From NCBI RefSeq assembly GCF_921293095.1, contig NC_060252.1, positions 3,782,001-3,846,000 on the forward strand: a DNA stretch of 64,000 nt, written 5' to 3'. Below the pieces are notes generated by a model. The model was not told the DNA's origin. It worked only from the letters and a program-made list of their open reading frames with translations, and did not search any database. The stretch is from Ischnura elegans. Taxonomy: Eukaryota > Arthropoda > Insecta > Odonata > Coenagrionidae. Position numbers and translations under genes: made by a program. Below are positions 34,090 to 46,300 of the stretch, piece by piece. How positions within the stretch are numbered: the stretch's first letter is position 1; every line of letters starts with the position of its first letter.

Positions 34090-36742
34090 CACAGTGGGCG
34101 GAATCCAGGATCTAGGCGGAAAAAAGTCCAAAAACCGACTTTACAGTTGGGACAATTTTTGCCGTTAGCCTTATCCTGGGATAGTTGGAGCACCCTTTTT
34201 CACCATTGAGGTCACTACCCTCGGCAAAATAGCGCCGCTATGGCCATTTAAAGGCACCCTTTCTACGGAGACCAATTTCCGACCAGGCTCAGTTGTGTTT
34301 TGACAGTGAAGTGAAGAGCTTGCAGTAAGGTGACCAGTGCAAAAGGCATATATGTAGAATTTGGATTACTATTTATAAGGTATGTTCCACCGTTTTTCAT
34401 GATATTTAGTGTTACATTTGCCATTTCAAATTTTTTACTGTTTTTTGAAATAAACATTGCAAAAATATTTGATTTTTTGTGATACCAAATGTTTGGTTTG
34501 ACTTATAAAAAAATGTTCTAGGGATGTCAAGCTCTTTTAAGTAATAATGTCTAGAGAATGTATTTAAAAATGAGGCCATAAAAGGATTTGGTGCGGAAAA
34601 GTGCGGAAATATAGTTTTTGTGTTTTTTTCTGGCGACATGGAGAGCGCTGTCGTGACGCACGGAGAGCTATGTAGCCTACTTCACGACAAAATCGAGACA
34701 AAAGACTCATTACCAGATTATTTAATGAAGAAATTTGAGTTGAGTCACAGTGAAATTGATGCTAAGAAGTGTAACAGTGTAGCTATTAGGAATTTTTTAA
34801 ACAATTACGCCAGGCGTTTAAAAAAAGTGGCGTTTAAAACAATATAATACGTGGCTTCAAAACCCATTGCTCCTGCCCAAAAAAGAGACAGAAAAACGTC
34901 TCAGAATTAACTTTAGTGCCGAAGCTAAGCCATCAACTTCCAAGGGAAGACCCAGAAAAGCGTTCAAACACTGCACTAATACAGCGAAACGGACGAGAGT
35001 GCAGCCGTTGATTAAGTCGCGCACAGAGGATGAAATCGTGTTCGCGGCCCAGTATTCTCTCCTTTCTTCTGGGAAACGAGACGCTGCAGCTATGGTGAGA
35101 GCAGTTACCCAAACTACTTAGTAGGGCTAATAAACTGAAGAAAGCCTACAATTCGCCCCCATAACACACAATACCTGGAGAGGAGGCGCTAGCGCTTCTG
35201 ATTGAAACTGGATTGACAAAGGCGCAGTACACGAGAATCAGGACAGGAGCGAATGACAGATTAAGCAACATTTACCCGTCTTATGATGTGTTAAAATAGT
35301 CAAAATTGCAGTGCTATCCTCCTAAGGAAACTTTAAAAGTACCAGAAAGGTGTGCAGAAATAAATTACTAGCTCTTTTGGACCACACAATCGAACGCATT
35401 GCACTAGTGCAAAAGGATGTTCTCATGCAGTGCACTATTAAGAGAGAACTGCATTTAATGTTGAAATGGGGGTGTGACGCTAGTAGTGGTCAAAGCGTAT
35501 ATAAACAGCGCTATGAAACAACGAGGGTGCTCAGAATGATTCATCTATGTTTGTCATCTCTCTCGTACCTCTAGAATTATATGAAATGCGGGGACTAGTG
35601 GGGAATTGAACGATACTGTGGAAAAATCCACAACCGTCGTCCACTGAATTCTGCCGGCCAATTAAAGTAATGCATGATGTTTCCATAATAGAATCAGCCA
35701 TTCTTCTTATTGGACAGTTGTCAGAAGAGGCAGAGGAGGCAAGAGACAAGGATTTAAAAAAAATTAGGAGTAGGCATGCTATGAAGATTTCTCGTTCCGC
35801 AAATATTGAGGATGCCTTCATTAGGTTGCTAATTTATTCAGATCCTCTCAGTTCATCCAAACGTCAACAAAGTACAAAGAAAAGTAATGGCATTTCTGCT
35901 GAAGTTTTGTAATTATTAAAAGAGCCATGTGAAACCAGGAGAAAGTGAGGTAGATTATAGCAGTGAAATCGAAACGTCAGACAGTGACTAATAATATGAT
36001 AACATTATTGTGAATATTATCATTCTACCGCAGGGAAAATTACATGCATTCAAAATTTTGACTCGTATATTAATATTAATTTAACTTTTAGCCACCTTTA
36101 CCATTTGTATAAAACTATTATTTTGCTCTTCTTCGCTTGTACTGAGTGAATTAATGAAATAGATATTTTATTTTATTTGAATGTTTGTAGCCTTGCTCTG
36201 CTCATATTTGTTTTTGTTTTGTCTTGAGGAATGATTTGAATACCTGATCGTATACAATAAAATCATTTATATCTCTTTTCTATATTTTACTTCTGCCTCA
36301 GTCAAAATCAACAAAATTTGTGCGGAATCGAATTCGTGGAGGCGGGTGATCACGGTAAGTTTCTTTGTTAGCCGCACGTACGCTGTCGCATGTACTGCCA
36401 TAAACCGCCTCCCCCGCAAACAAAAGTGCCATTATTTTCTACGATTTGGAAGATATAGTTTTGGAGACAATCACAATTCCTGGGCAAGTAAAATGAAGTA
36501 CCATTATCGGATGTGCATGCAAGGTTGCCACTGTCAAACCGCTGGTTTAGGACTAGACCCTAACTACCGTTAAATGGTATTGAATGGCTAAAATTGAGTT
36601 TAAAGCGAATTTATACTTAAAAATATCATTGGCTAATAATTTTCACTAATAAATTTAAAAAAATATGGAGATAGTTCATATTTTTCCCAAATTTAGAAAA
36701 AAATATTTTTTTCCGCCTAGATTGGGTATTCCGCCCACTGTG
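34090..36742 (+). mobile_element. Transib transposon with internal deletion (Transib-2)
   Basis: The 2653-bp element has ends CACAGTGGGCGGAATCCAGG at 34090 and, reverse-complemented from 36742, CACAGTGGGCGGAATACCCA; both then share CTAGGCGGAAAAAA. The flanks are 5-bp AGGCG (34085-34089 and 36743-36747). The CACAGTG start and 5-bp GC-rich duplication are Transib hallmarks. Its end sequences differ from Transib-1 after CACAGTGGGC, so it is a distinct family. Decayed transposase sequence occupies 34638-35912, and the rest is AT-rich. It inserted into Jockey ORF1. Confidence 0.88.
34638..35912 (+). pseudogene. Transib-2 transposase, frameshifted and internally deleted
   Basis: Segments in order: MESAVVTHGELCSLLHDKIE (from 34638); after a frame change, GRPRKAFKHC and ASSGKRDAAAM-like SLLSSGKRDAAAMVR (34867-35121); then EEALALLIETGLTKAQYTRI and NIYPSYDVLK, followed by a stop; then LLDHTIERIALVQKDV and KWGCDASSGQSVYKQRY (35350-35574). 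The aspartate of CDASSG is the likely first catalytic residue. Next come VPLELYEMRGL and SSTEFCRPIK. This joins directly to HDVSIIESAILLIGQLSEEA, the C-terminal part with the third catalytic residue (35670-35912). The middle of the protein, with the second catalytic aspartate and zinc ligands, is missing at the CRPIK/MHDV junction. Several stops and frameshifts make it non-functional. Confidence 0.78.
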
Positions 36743-37387
36743 AGGCGGGTGGCTACATACGGCAAGCATTGCTCGATGTTTTAGCGACCATTGGGTGCAG
36801 TCTTTCAGGAAGATTGGCGGGATTCTTGGTCGCGCGGGTTGCGGACGTTCATTTTGTGCAGGAGCACGAGGGCGTTGGTGTTGTACAGGCTGCGCAGGCG
36901 TAGGACGCGTAGGCGCTGGATATGTGGACGTATTGGCTGAATTTTCTGGAAAAGGGGCCTGAAGAGGGCCGTTAAGGTCCTGAGAAGGGCCGTTATCGTT
37001 TTCTTCGCTTAGCACAGAATATCGGTTAGATACTTGGATGGTAGGCGGTGAGTCGGGTGGAGAGTTCGACACCTTACGCCGTTTTCTACTTTCTGTGATG
37101 AAAGGATCTTCTGTTTTTTCTGTAGCGCTGTCAGAAGGAAGAAGCTGAAGGCCAAGGATTTTCCTGACGCTATTATCCAGGAGCATGTTCCTGGGGATCT
37201 CTATTTGAATACTGTCTGTATCGCTCTCGCTATCAGACGGGATACTAAGGGAGGGAATATTGCCATGACTCGGATGGTTTTCATCGTTTGTAGTCTCTGG
37301 AACGGGGTTGTCACTTGCTGGGGGTGACGGATCAGGATCCGGGGATTCCGGGGAGTCCGTGTCCATTTCGTCGGTTCTGGCCGCCAT
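36743..37387 (-). pseudogene. Jockey-like ORF1, 5' portion
   Basis: Starts MAARTDEMDTDSPESPDPDP, an acidic, serine/proline-rich N-terminus. A basic patch ESRKRRKVSNSP (possible nuclear localisation signal) lies near residues 105-115, then a proline/arginine-rich stretch, then CTQWSLKHRAMLAVCSHPP at the Transib-2 insertion. The frame joins exactly to the middle portion once Transib-2 is removed. Confidence 0.85.
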
Positions 37388-37740
37388 GGCGGCCTTCTTG
37401 ATGTGGGAGGGCAGGGGAGGGCTGGTTAGGGCCTAATTCCCTGACGAGGGGACCCAACCGCTTTCCCCGCGGGTGCAATGGGCGATTCTGACGGCCCAGA
37501 AGCCCAGGTACTAACGGTCGAGGCAACCAGGGGAAGTCGCGAGTGAAAAGGCGCCACCCGAAAGTGATAACTGCAGTGACTCGGCCCGAATTTAGGGACG
37601 TGCCGAGCCAGCCGCAGCCCTCCGGGCGCCCTTTTGGCGACAGGGGAGTAGCGTATTCTGCTGCTGGAAGTCCCGCGTTGTTTGCCGGCCAACGCCGGAT
37701 GGCGTTCCCGATGGCTTCAGGTGAGTAGTCGTGCTGACAC
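37388..37740 (-). promoter_or_regulatory. Jockey-like element 5' leader (probable internal promoter)
   Basis: GC-rich sequence upstream of ORF1, sharply different from the AT-rich flank beyond about 37760. By analogy with Jockey elements it should hold an internal Pol II promoter. The exact 5' terminus is not defined by the sequence. Confidence 0.45.
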
Positions 37741-38217
37741 TGGGCACCAGGCTGTGGTTAGTTCAGTATTGACCAGCTGACCGGATTCGTTCGCGAGATG
37801 TCCGAGATCGTGAAGGCATGTGATCTTTCTAGGAGGATATGGCACGATGGCACCACCCGCGAAAGAAAATAGTCCCAGACCGAATACAGTTTTATCGATG
37901 AGATACAATTATATCGATGCATATGAATTTGCCAGTCCTCTTGCATCTTTTTTCGTCATTAAAGGAAATAAAGAAACAAAACCTTTTTAGTAACTTCTTA
38001 AGCGCGATTTTTGTATCTTGATGGTCCACCCTCGTATTTAGGTACGAAAACTTCCTGTGCCGTCTGGGTTGTTCATCAACAAGTTTCAATATTGTACTAA
38101 ATCTACGAATTTAAAAAAATACCCATATATCACTATTACGAAAACAAAAAGGTTGATAATGAAATCATGATAAAGTGCTCTTCTCCGAAATGCAAAATTC
38201 AAAATCACTTGTCCACG
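37741..38217. other. Non-coding, unassigned
   Basis: AT-rich flank between the Jockey-like element and the next MITE. Nothing recognised. Confidence 0.35.
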
Positions 38218-38364
38218 CAGGGGCGGATCCAGGATTTTGTTCTGGGGGGGGGGGGGGGGGGAGAGACAAGGATACCTCGTAATACAAAACAAACACAATG
38301 ATAATGGGACTGCATTAAAAATCTTGCATGTTTTTTTAAGGGTCTGGGGAGGGGGGCACGTGCA
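38218..38364 (+). mobile_element. Truncated copy of the GGGGCGGATCC hAT MITE
   Basis: Begins CAGGGGCGGATCCAGGATTT, then a G run of about 17, then the ATGATAATGGGACTGCATT core and a GGTCTGGGGAGGGGGGCACG end. It stops at CACGTGC, lacking the right terminal repeat. Confidence 0.65.
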
Positions 38365-40236
38365 AATTATTCCTCCACTTAAACATACCTCTAATTCGGA
38401 ATATCCCCTGAAGATGATCAGCAAGTCGCTGCTCGAAACGTCGAGACATGGACGACATCAAGCGGTGGAAAACCCGAGAAACTTTTATGCACCTGATACG
38501 CCGGGAAAACCTAAGTTCATACACGGTAAACAGCAGTTTATGGCATCATAGCGTCCTACCATGACATCAACTCATTTGTATACATCTCTATCTCATACGT
38601 AACAGATTTTGAACTGCTTTGGATTTCAATTGGAAACTGCTATGGAACACATATTCAACCTTTGGAACTCATTTGCACCAGCCGGTAACCCGTTTTGGAA
38701 CTCATTTTTACACTATGCAAACTGCCTTGTAGCAGTTCAAGATGACATCTAGAGTTTCCTAGTAATTAATGGTGGTCTGTTTAGAAAATTTAGTCCAGGC
38801 AACGATGGCGTCTTGAAGTGCGGCAGTAACTTCATTTCAAAGTAACGTTTAGTCAACATAGTCATCAATATCAATCACTGTTCTGCGAGTAAGTAGTCCC
38901 ATTGCATTTTCAAAATTAGTCATCAGCGAAGGTCCTTCTGACCTGGCAGACTTGATACGGGAATTAAGGTACTGCTGTAAAGGTGGAGTGGGGGTAACTG
39001 TCTTTGATGGTGAAGAAAGTCTACATCGAGAGCTTAACTCCGGTCATACGTGGTTGTCGTGGATCATTCTGTGTTCATTTGTGAGTGAAATACCCTCGTT
39101 TCTGGATGATTTTCCTCGAAAACCGTCATGTTAAATATCCGAAAATCCGACGTAAAATGCGAAAAAAAGGCTTTCCGGATACCTTGTCACAATACCGCGG
39201 CATTGAAACAGATTTCCGAAGGAGGGATTCATTTTTGGCGAAAAAGTCATAAAATTATACGGAACTAATGATGGAGATCAACCATTGCCCGGGGTTTGGG
39301 AAAACAATGCATTGACTGGTATGTTTTATGTATATGAATCGATGTAAAATAATACTTTTCCGAAAATATTAAGGAACTAGAGCATTGAAAGAAAATTGCA
39401 AAAAAATACCGTAAAATTCAACATATACAGGTATGTGCGAAATATACTTTGAAATCATAGAAATTGATGTTATTGATGTTAGAAATTACATATTCTATTC
39501 ATACTTCAAGCCTTAATGGCTTCTTTTAGCATATTTCTTGTTTAAAAATGCACTTTGCTTCAAGTCTCCTGCTTACTTATGATTTTCGATTCTGATAAAT
39601 ACTCGTAAGACTACGACTATTGACGCGTTTAAACCTCTGCCACTTGTGCAGCGGGAAAGTTACCTATATTAATAATAGAGGAATAATTTTCCGCAATCAG
39701 GTTCAACTCCGAAGGATAGAAGGACATGGGAATAACGGCCATAATCGGGAAATGTAGCACAGAGTTCCTCCCTTTAAATTCAGGGAATCGGCCGTATACG
39801 TGATGGTTGCGAATCGAATGGTATATTTGAATACGCGCCTTATAATACGTCTTGGGACGTAGTTGGAACATGGCCGACGCGCGTATTCCGCATAACAAAA
39901 TTTAAAGGGAGAAAATAGCTTTTGTCCTCTCTTAATACTCAGTGCCCAAAGCCTTTTCACAAATACTCTACACGCGCTACACGCTAATGTAAACTCTATG
40001 GTCTCTTTTCTGAATAAAATGGTTTTTTTTTACGTAATGTTATTATTTCAATCGTCTCCTGGCTGCAACTGACTCCTTAACTCCACCTTCTTCAACTTCA
40101 ACGCCGATCTGGATGAAGGTGGTCCTGCGTAACAGCCCACATTTTTTTAACTAACACCACGGGCATGGGTAATGACAGGCTGTGATGGCCTCGCAATGAA
40201 ATATCTTGTAATTTACGGGCGGAGAAAGTTGTAATT
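38365..40236. other. Non-coding, probable CTU2 upstream region
   Basis: At 38408-38443 the motif CTGAAGATGATCAGC...GCTGCTCGAAACGTC occurs, a stem-loop common at ends of repetitive elements. The rest, including the promoter region before the CTU2 ATG at 40237, shows no recognised feature. Confidence 0.35.
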
Positions 40237-40307
40237 ATGTGCTCAGTGGACGAAGAAGATTTGGGAGTAGCCAGTCTAAAACTGGAAAGTAAACACCAGT
40301 TAGATTT
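40237..40307 (+). CDS. CTU2: CTU2 exon 1
   Basis: 71 bp from ATG to donor GTAAGT at 40308. It ends in phase 2 (TT), completed by the G that opens exon 2 to give Leu24. Confidence 0.82.
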
Positions 40308-43300
40308 GTAAGTGCTAAACGTTAATTTTTTTCAAAAATCAGTTTTTCGTTTTAATTCATTTTTGTACCATCGTAAATATTTGGACGACATGATCATTCT
40401 TCCACTTTCAACCATAACCAAGCATTAACTAATTGCCTAATTCGTTATGCTAAGGGTTATTGTTGAACTATGAACATGAAATTTTTATCGCTATTTTGGT
40501 CAATTTGTTCAAGCGGTTGCTGCCAACACGTCATTAGGAACTAAAAATTAGAGGAATATGCGTTTATCGTGCCTTCGAGTTTTGGCCAATGGCCAATCAA
40601 TTATCAGTTTCTTTTTATACTGTGGTCTTTGACTTTTTTTTTTTAATTTCCAACACAGAGCAATCCATCTCATGACATGTCAAACACAATGACCCTTGCC
40701 TTACACTCTTTTAATTGCATATATTTCCTGTGCCAACTGTTAACACATTTTTTTGGCTGAGTGTACACTAAAAGATATTTATCTGATTATGTATTAAGGA
40801 AATAAATCGGCCAAAAGCTTTAGAAAGCAATAAGACAGATTCATGGCGATAGGGAGAATGGAGATGGTCCATTATGATTGAGGATTGTTGATGATATGAA
40901 AAGGTATTCCAGCATGTGGTCAGAAGTTAGGCTTTTACCTTATTTATTTCATAATTTTTCAGTTATATGCAGTGTAATGAGAGAGGGAATGGAACGTATG
41001 CATAGCAGGAATTCTGTCTATAGTCAAGGAGGTCCAGCATGCATAGCAGTAGAACAAAATTGGAAATGATGAGAGACATACTCCTTGTGTATTGTTTATC
41101 TGGATTTGAGAAAGAAATTTCTCTCAGAAGAGTATCTCAGGTTGTGTTCCTTAGATATGTAAATAAGTGCTTGGACTCAGTGGAAAAATTGTGAAAACGG
41201 GCTGATGGGATCTGATATATATATTCATGGAAGGAGATTGTCCCACTTGTTACTCCTCATGAAAATCAGAAATGAAAATGTCAGTTTAGGTGTGTGAAGT
41301 GAGTGGATTCCCTTTAGTAGTCCCTTAACTCTGTGTGTAATATTAGCAAATTACAAATTATGGTATCGTGTAAAGCAATTGTCATGAGGAGAAACTTTAC
41401 ACCTGTCACAAGAGTTGGTTGTTCTATTCTGACAAATATGACTCTGGTGCCCCTGTTGTTTGGTAGTAAGGATGTGACCTCCATGATCCTTTCTTATCGC
41501 AGTGCCCGACTTCAATAATATTGCCCTTGTCACTTCACAGTAAAAGTTTAATGAGGACATGTCATGTCTTTGGGATCGATGCAAAATCCAAGCATTATTC
41601 ATGGACACATCAAAATAGCTAGAACATAATCGTAATGTACCATTTTTTCCGCCAATCAAAATTTGACAGTCTGCAATATTTTGCTCCATTCTGCCCATGT
41701 TGCAGTTATATTGTTTGAGGACATTAGGTTGCAGGACTTTTACTTTCTCTCTTCTTGCTACCGTCTTCCCATATCACAGAGACCCCATGTTGATTGACAT
41801 GATGTTGTCGACGGTGTTAGACTCTTTATCCACAAATGGTTCATGCAAACCTCTCGCTTTCTTGTCCATATATATGTGATAGATAACAATGTGCATGCAG
41901 TATCCAGTGCATTGAGCAGGTACCCACCTATTGAAACCAAAGTGAATGAGTTTACCACGAATAAACTGGTTGCATCCGTGACATCCAAAATAAGGAATTA
42001 TGGATTCATCAATCAAAAAAGGTATTGGGGAGTTTATCATAAAGTTTCTATTCAATTCAACGCAAAAGTCCCTCCGTTTGCCGATTTGGCCCCTGATTTG
42101 GCGATTCCATGTTGTTGCATGCATGCAAATACCAAAAATTTTATCAAAGCAATTGCGTTGCATGCTATTGTTACGGACACTTCCGACCTGGCGGTGGTGG
42201 CCCATGTGATATCGTTATATTGCAAGGATTGGAACAGCGAGAAGTAGATGGAACATATAAAAGGGTTTTAAAGAATTGATGATAATGTAAGACACCGTCT
42301 CAGGCGTTATTTTGTGGAATTGCTTCATTATTGAATAAAATAACTGTGTTTTATTCCACACTTTATTTTCAATAGCACAACCCGGGTTTCAGCATCTAGT
42401 GTTATCATCAGGTGTGAAATTCACCTGATGATAACACTAGATGTTGAAACCCAGGTCGTGCTATTTAAAATAAAGTGTGGAATGAAACAAAGTTATTTTA
42501 TTTAATTCAATGATGATAATGCTCTCTTACAGTGTGGTATTTTAAGTTGTGATTGAAAACTGAAAGAATATTGTGCAAGGTGCTGGCCATGGCCTTGTAC
42601 ACGCTACAGACCATTTGGGATTAGGGCACCAACTTCAAGCCTTCGCCACCATTCCGAGCTGGTTCCATAGTACTGTCTTTATGCGATCGGTTCTCGATAC
42701 CGGTTCTACAGGCCAAGAACTGGTAGTAGGTAGAGAAACCGACCCATCTCCAGTCATATTAAATAGATGGAGAGAGTATGGAGAAGAAATAATTGGAGAG
42801 CACCAAGAAGGATTTATGAGTTGGAAATCCACCACTGACCAAACATTTGTTATGAAAGAATTGGCCTCAAAGTACCAGGTTTATGTTAAAGATTTATTCA
42901 TATTATTGATTGATATAAAAAAAAGCTCATGATATATTAATTACATCAAAGGTATGGAAAGGAAATTAGGAAATGGAAAGGAAAAAGGAATTTTGAAAAG
43001 AAAGGTCAGGTTAGAAACAGAATACACTGACACTTTCAATGTCACGAGAGGAGTACAGCAAGGAGGTGGGTTGTCCCCCCTTTTGTTCAATTTGTCTCTT
43101 GGAAAAGCTTTGAAAGCAACTGAAGCTACATCAAGAGGGGCAAATATGGAAGGTAAAAGTAATGCTGTCAGGTAAATGAAGATAAAACTATTTACATGTG
43201 TGTCAATTGGAAGAGTGGTAGAGCCCAATAATTCAATGCTGAACATAATGGGACAGCTTTACAATGGCTGAAGAATTTGGAAGTTACAATAAACATTGAA

Positions 43301-46300
43301 AACAAAATAGAAGAAGAGACACAAATGAGGTTTAATGCAGCTAATAGATGATACTGGAGCATATCAAAATTATTGCAGCATAAACTCTTGTCAAGAAATA
43401 CTAAAATTAGAATATAAACTCATGATACAGCCGTTTCTCTTGTGTGGGATGGAGGTATGGACCCAAACAAAATGTTGATTTGAATCTAGTGGAAGGTGGC
43501 CTTGAAAACCAATTGGGGCAATAATGTTTCTGATTTTTCAGATAGTTGAGGTATGCTATGAGATTCATTCTTTTCTTGCATAACTTTTACACCATTTTAT
43601 TTCTTTCTGGCTGTTGAAATAGCATGATAAAAGTACATGTAGTGTGAAAAATGTTATTGAAGGTCACATAAAATATATCAGCAGGAGTGAATACATTATC
43701 CAGCTGAGGGGATCCTGGTTGGCTCCTATTATGTATGTAGTTGCAAATGACCTGTCTACCACATGTCCCGCCATCTTTATTACATGAATTTATATATATA
43801 TATATATACAGTAAAACCTCTATGTAGTGAACCTCTCTACATCGAAAACCTCTATACATCATACCAACCTTCTGGTCCCGTCAGTTTTACATGTAAATTT
43901 ATAGGCAAACCTCTCTATAGTGAACCTCTTTATATCGTAAAACCTCTATATATCATAGCAACGAGACACCCCCGAGACGGCCTAACTACCTCCGCATTTC
44001 GTACCGAGACAACTAAAGACCATCAATGCAGCCGCAATAACGGACATGGAATGACATTATCAGCGATAAATATTTCGCGCTTATTTTTTTCTTATACACC
44101 TTTAATAATTTTCACGTTAACCATTAGTTAGGGCCATTTTGTTCCATATGAGAGCATACCTAACAGTAAATAAGAAAAAGGCATCCAACTCTCCTAATCA
44201 TATTAAGTGGTAGTTAATGATGATGATGACAGAAGACATTGTTTTCTCTCAAATCATGGTCAAAATCTTGCGATTGCAATCGCTTTCATTTACTTATGGC
44301 TTTATTTTCTTGTAAGTGCCTACATACAATGTTCAGTTAATAAAAGAGGTGACCAGCGCAGCTTATAATCACTTGCTGGCGGAAATATTTCAACCAACTT
44401 CACTCCCATCCATGGAGACAGAATTACTTGACCGCATTGCTACTTCTGCTTCTAAAATGAAAATATTTCATGAATATACTGCGACTCGAAATAAATCAAA
44501 TACAATTTTGCAATTATTTCATTCCCACATTTCCCAGTGTAGCACTTTCTTACTACCGCCTTGGTAATTTTTTCGATGCTTTCGTGAATGATCGTAGTTC
44601 ATAATTTATTGCGCTTAGCGACATATGTCTTGCCTGCATATTTATGCCGCAAAATCTGACTCTTCCATCGGGAGTCCGGGATGTCATTTTCTAGCAATAC
44701 TGAACGAACATCAATCCATGCGCGACAATTTTAGGTGAAGGAGACAGCTAATTAGCTGATATGCGGTAGGGCAATGAAATTTCTTACCCTCGCCGCCGCA
44801 TTCTAAAGTAGTTCGCCCAGCATTCTCGCCGGGAAATCACGTCCTTTCGCAGACCTAGCATTTTTGTGTGCCCCTGACAGATTTTATCTTCGGAACACTA
44901 CTTGCATTATATTTTGGAGAGAGAGAATTCAATGAAATTTTCAAAATTGTGCTCAATTTCTTGTCTATTTTTTGCAGTAGTCACATGTTTATTTATATTT
45001 TTATAATTTTTAACAAGTCACATGTTATAAGAATGATAAATCAGTTCTCTAAAACATATTATCAGGAGTATTTTCAATTATTGCCCATAAAATATAAAAA
45101 TTACTTAATTAATCATAGGCTGATGATGGATTCGAGAAATAAAAGAAGGCGACTACTTGACATTACCACATAATTAGCTATTTCTCTAGCCATCAACGAG
45201 GGCTGGCAGAAGGAAGATGTAGCAGTGACCTTTGGAAAGCCATCATTCACCCTGACATCTATTTTAAACAACCAAGGAAAAACATAAGAAACTGTCTATC
45301 TAGGCTGCACAATTAAAACACTCAGGCAGTGAAATACCAGGATGAAGAAATTATGTTGAGAAATATAAAACTATTGTACTTTCCTCCGAACACTATTAGT
45401 AAATTGAATAGTTTCTTAGGCCAAAAGGCATTAACGAAAACAGCTAGTGATTTATTTATAGTGAAAATGACATTAAAAAGTGCTCATGTAATTGAAAACA
45501 TTATTTCGAAAGAGTTTGAAAAAAATTTTAAGCAAAACCAATAACTAATTTATTTTCTAAAAAGGCCTCTTTAACTAGTTACTTTACCTTTGTGTAATCC
45601 TTTTCCTAATGTATAACTGTAAATATATGTTCACTTATGCATGCATATATGTTTAAATATAGTTATTTAATGATTAAAAAGACAGTAGCACCTTTCATTT
45701 CCCAAGGATATGAAAAAATGGTGCCTACCACTAAAACCTCTCTATAGTGTACCTCCATACATCAAATTGCCCAAATTTTGGTCCCCTCCATTACGATGTA
45801 AAGAGGTTTTACTATATTTTTTTTTGCCCTTCTTTAATAGCTCCTAAGCGTAATTGCATGCATTGAAGCTCCTAAGTGCCCTTGGGTCCCCCTGACCTTG
45901 AGCTGCTCAAATCCAATTGTTGCAGGTGACTACTAGTCAGGATCCGAGTTGCTAATGCAATTTCTAATTATTTCAGGAAGAACGCACTTTGCAAAAGATG
46001 TTCACTAGAGACGGCTTGTGTTGTATTACGTACGAAAGACCCCTATTGCCGGTAAGTCACATTTCTCGCATCCAGGTGAACAGCAATAGAATGGAGTGTT
46101 TCTTGTTTAGGTCTATGGACTTGCCATTTTTCTTTGTTTTCATCGTTGCTATACAATTTTCCAGGTCGTGTTTTCTGAAGTACGCTACGCACAAATTTCG
46201 GGCCACTCTGGGCAAGTCAAAGTTGGTGAGGCCCAACGATAGGGTGCTGATTTGTTCGTCTGGGAGTCAATCGTCTGTTGCTCTGCTTCGCTTTGTTGCT

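Larger units (their letters stand above)
26045..37740 (-). mobile_element. Jockey-like non-LTR retrotransposon, split by Copia-2 and Transib-2
   Basis: Minus-strand order from the right: GC-rich 5' leader (37388 to about 37740), ORF1 in three pieces (36743-37387, 33547-34089, 28745-29165) and ORF2 (26049-28752). Copia-2 (29166-33546, TSD GATGG) and Transib-2 (34090-36742, TSD AGGCG) interrupt ORF1. With each insertion and one duplication copy removed, the frame is continuous at both joins (for example SHPP|VSNSTG and ENHSH|QQCERY). ORF1 also carries an in-frame TAA at 29113-29111 and ORF2 a frameshift near 28500, so it is inactive. The exact 5' and 3' ends are not defined. Confidence 0.88.
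42329..42511. repeat. 183-bp fold-back with inverted hammerhead cores
   Basis: The left arm from ATTGAATAAAATAAC and the right arm ending GTTATTTTATTTAATTCAAT are complementary along most of about 85 bp, meeting at GTGTGAAATTCAC. Each arm, read outward from the centre, contains a CTGATGA...GAAAC hammerhead core. The structure resembles the terminal repeats of Penelope-like elements or retrozymes. It lies in CTU2 intron 1. Confidence 0.85.

Noticed and set aside
38408..38443. Hammerhead-like CTGAAGA...GAAAC stem-loop
   Set aside because: The CUGANGA box and helix II are present, but the helix III/cleavage position would place G at H17 and helix I does not pair. I treat it as a repeat stem-loop, not a ribozyme.
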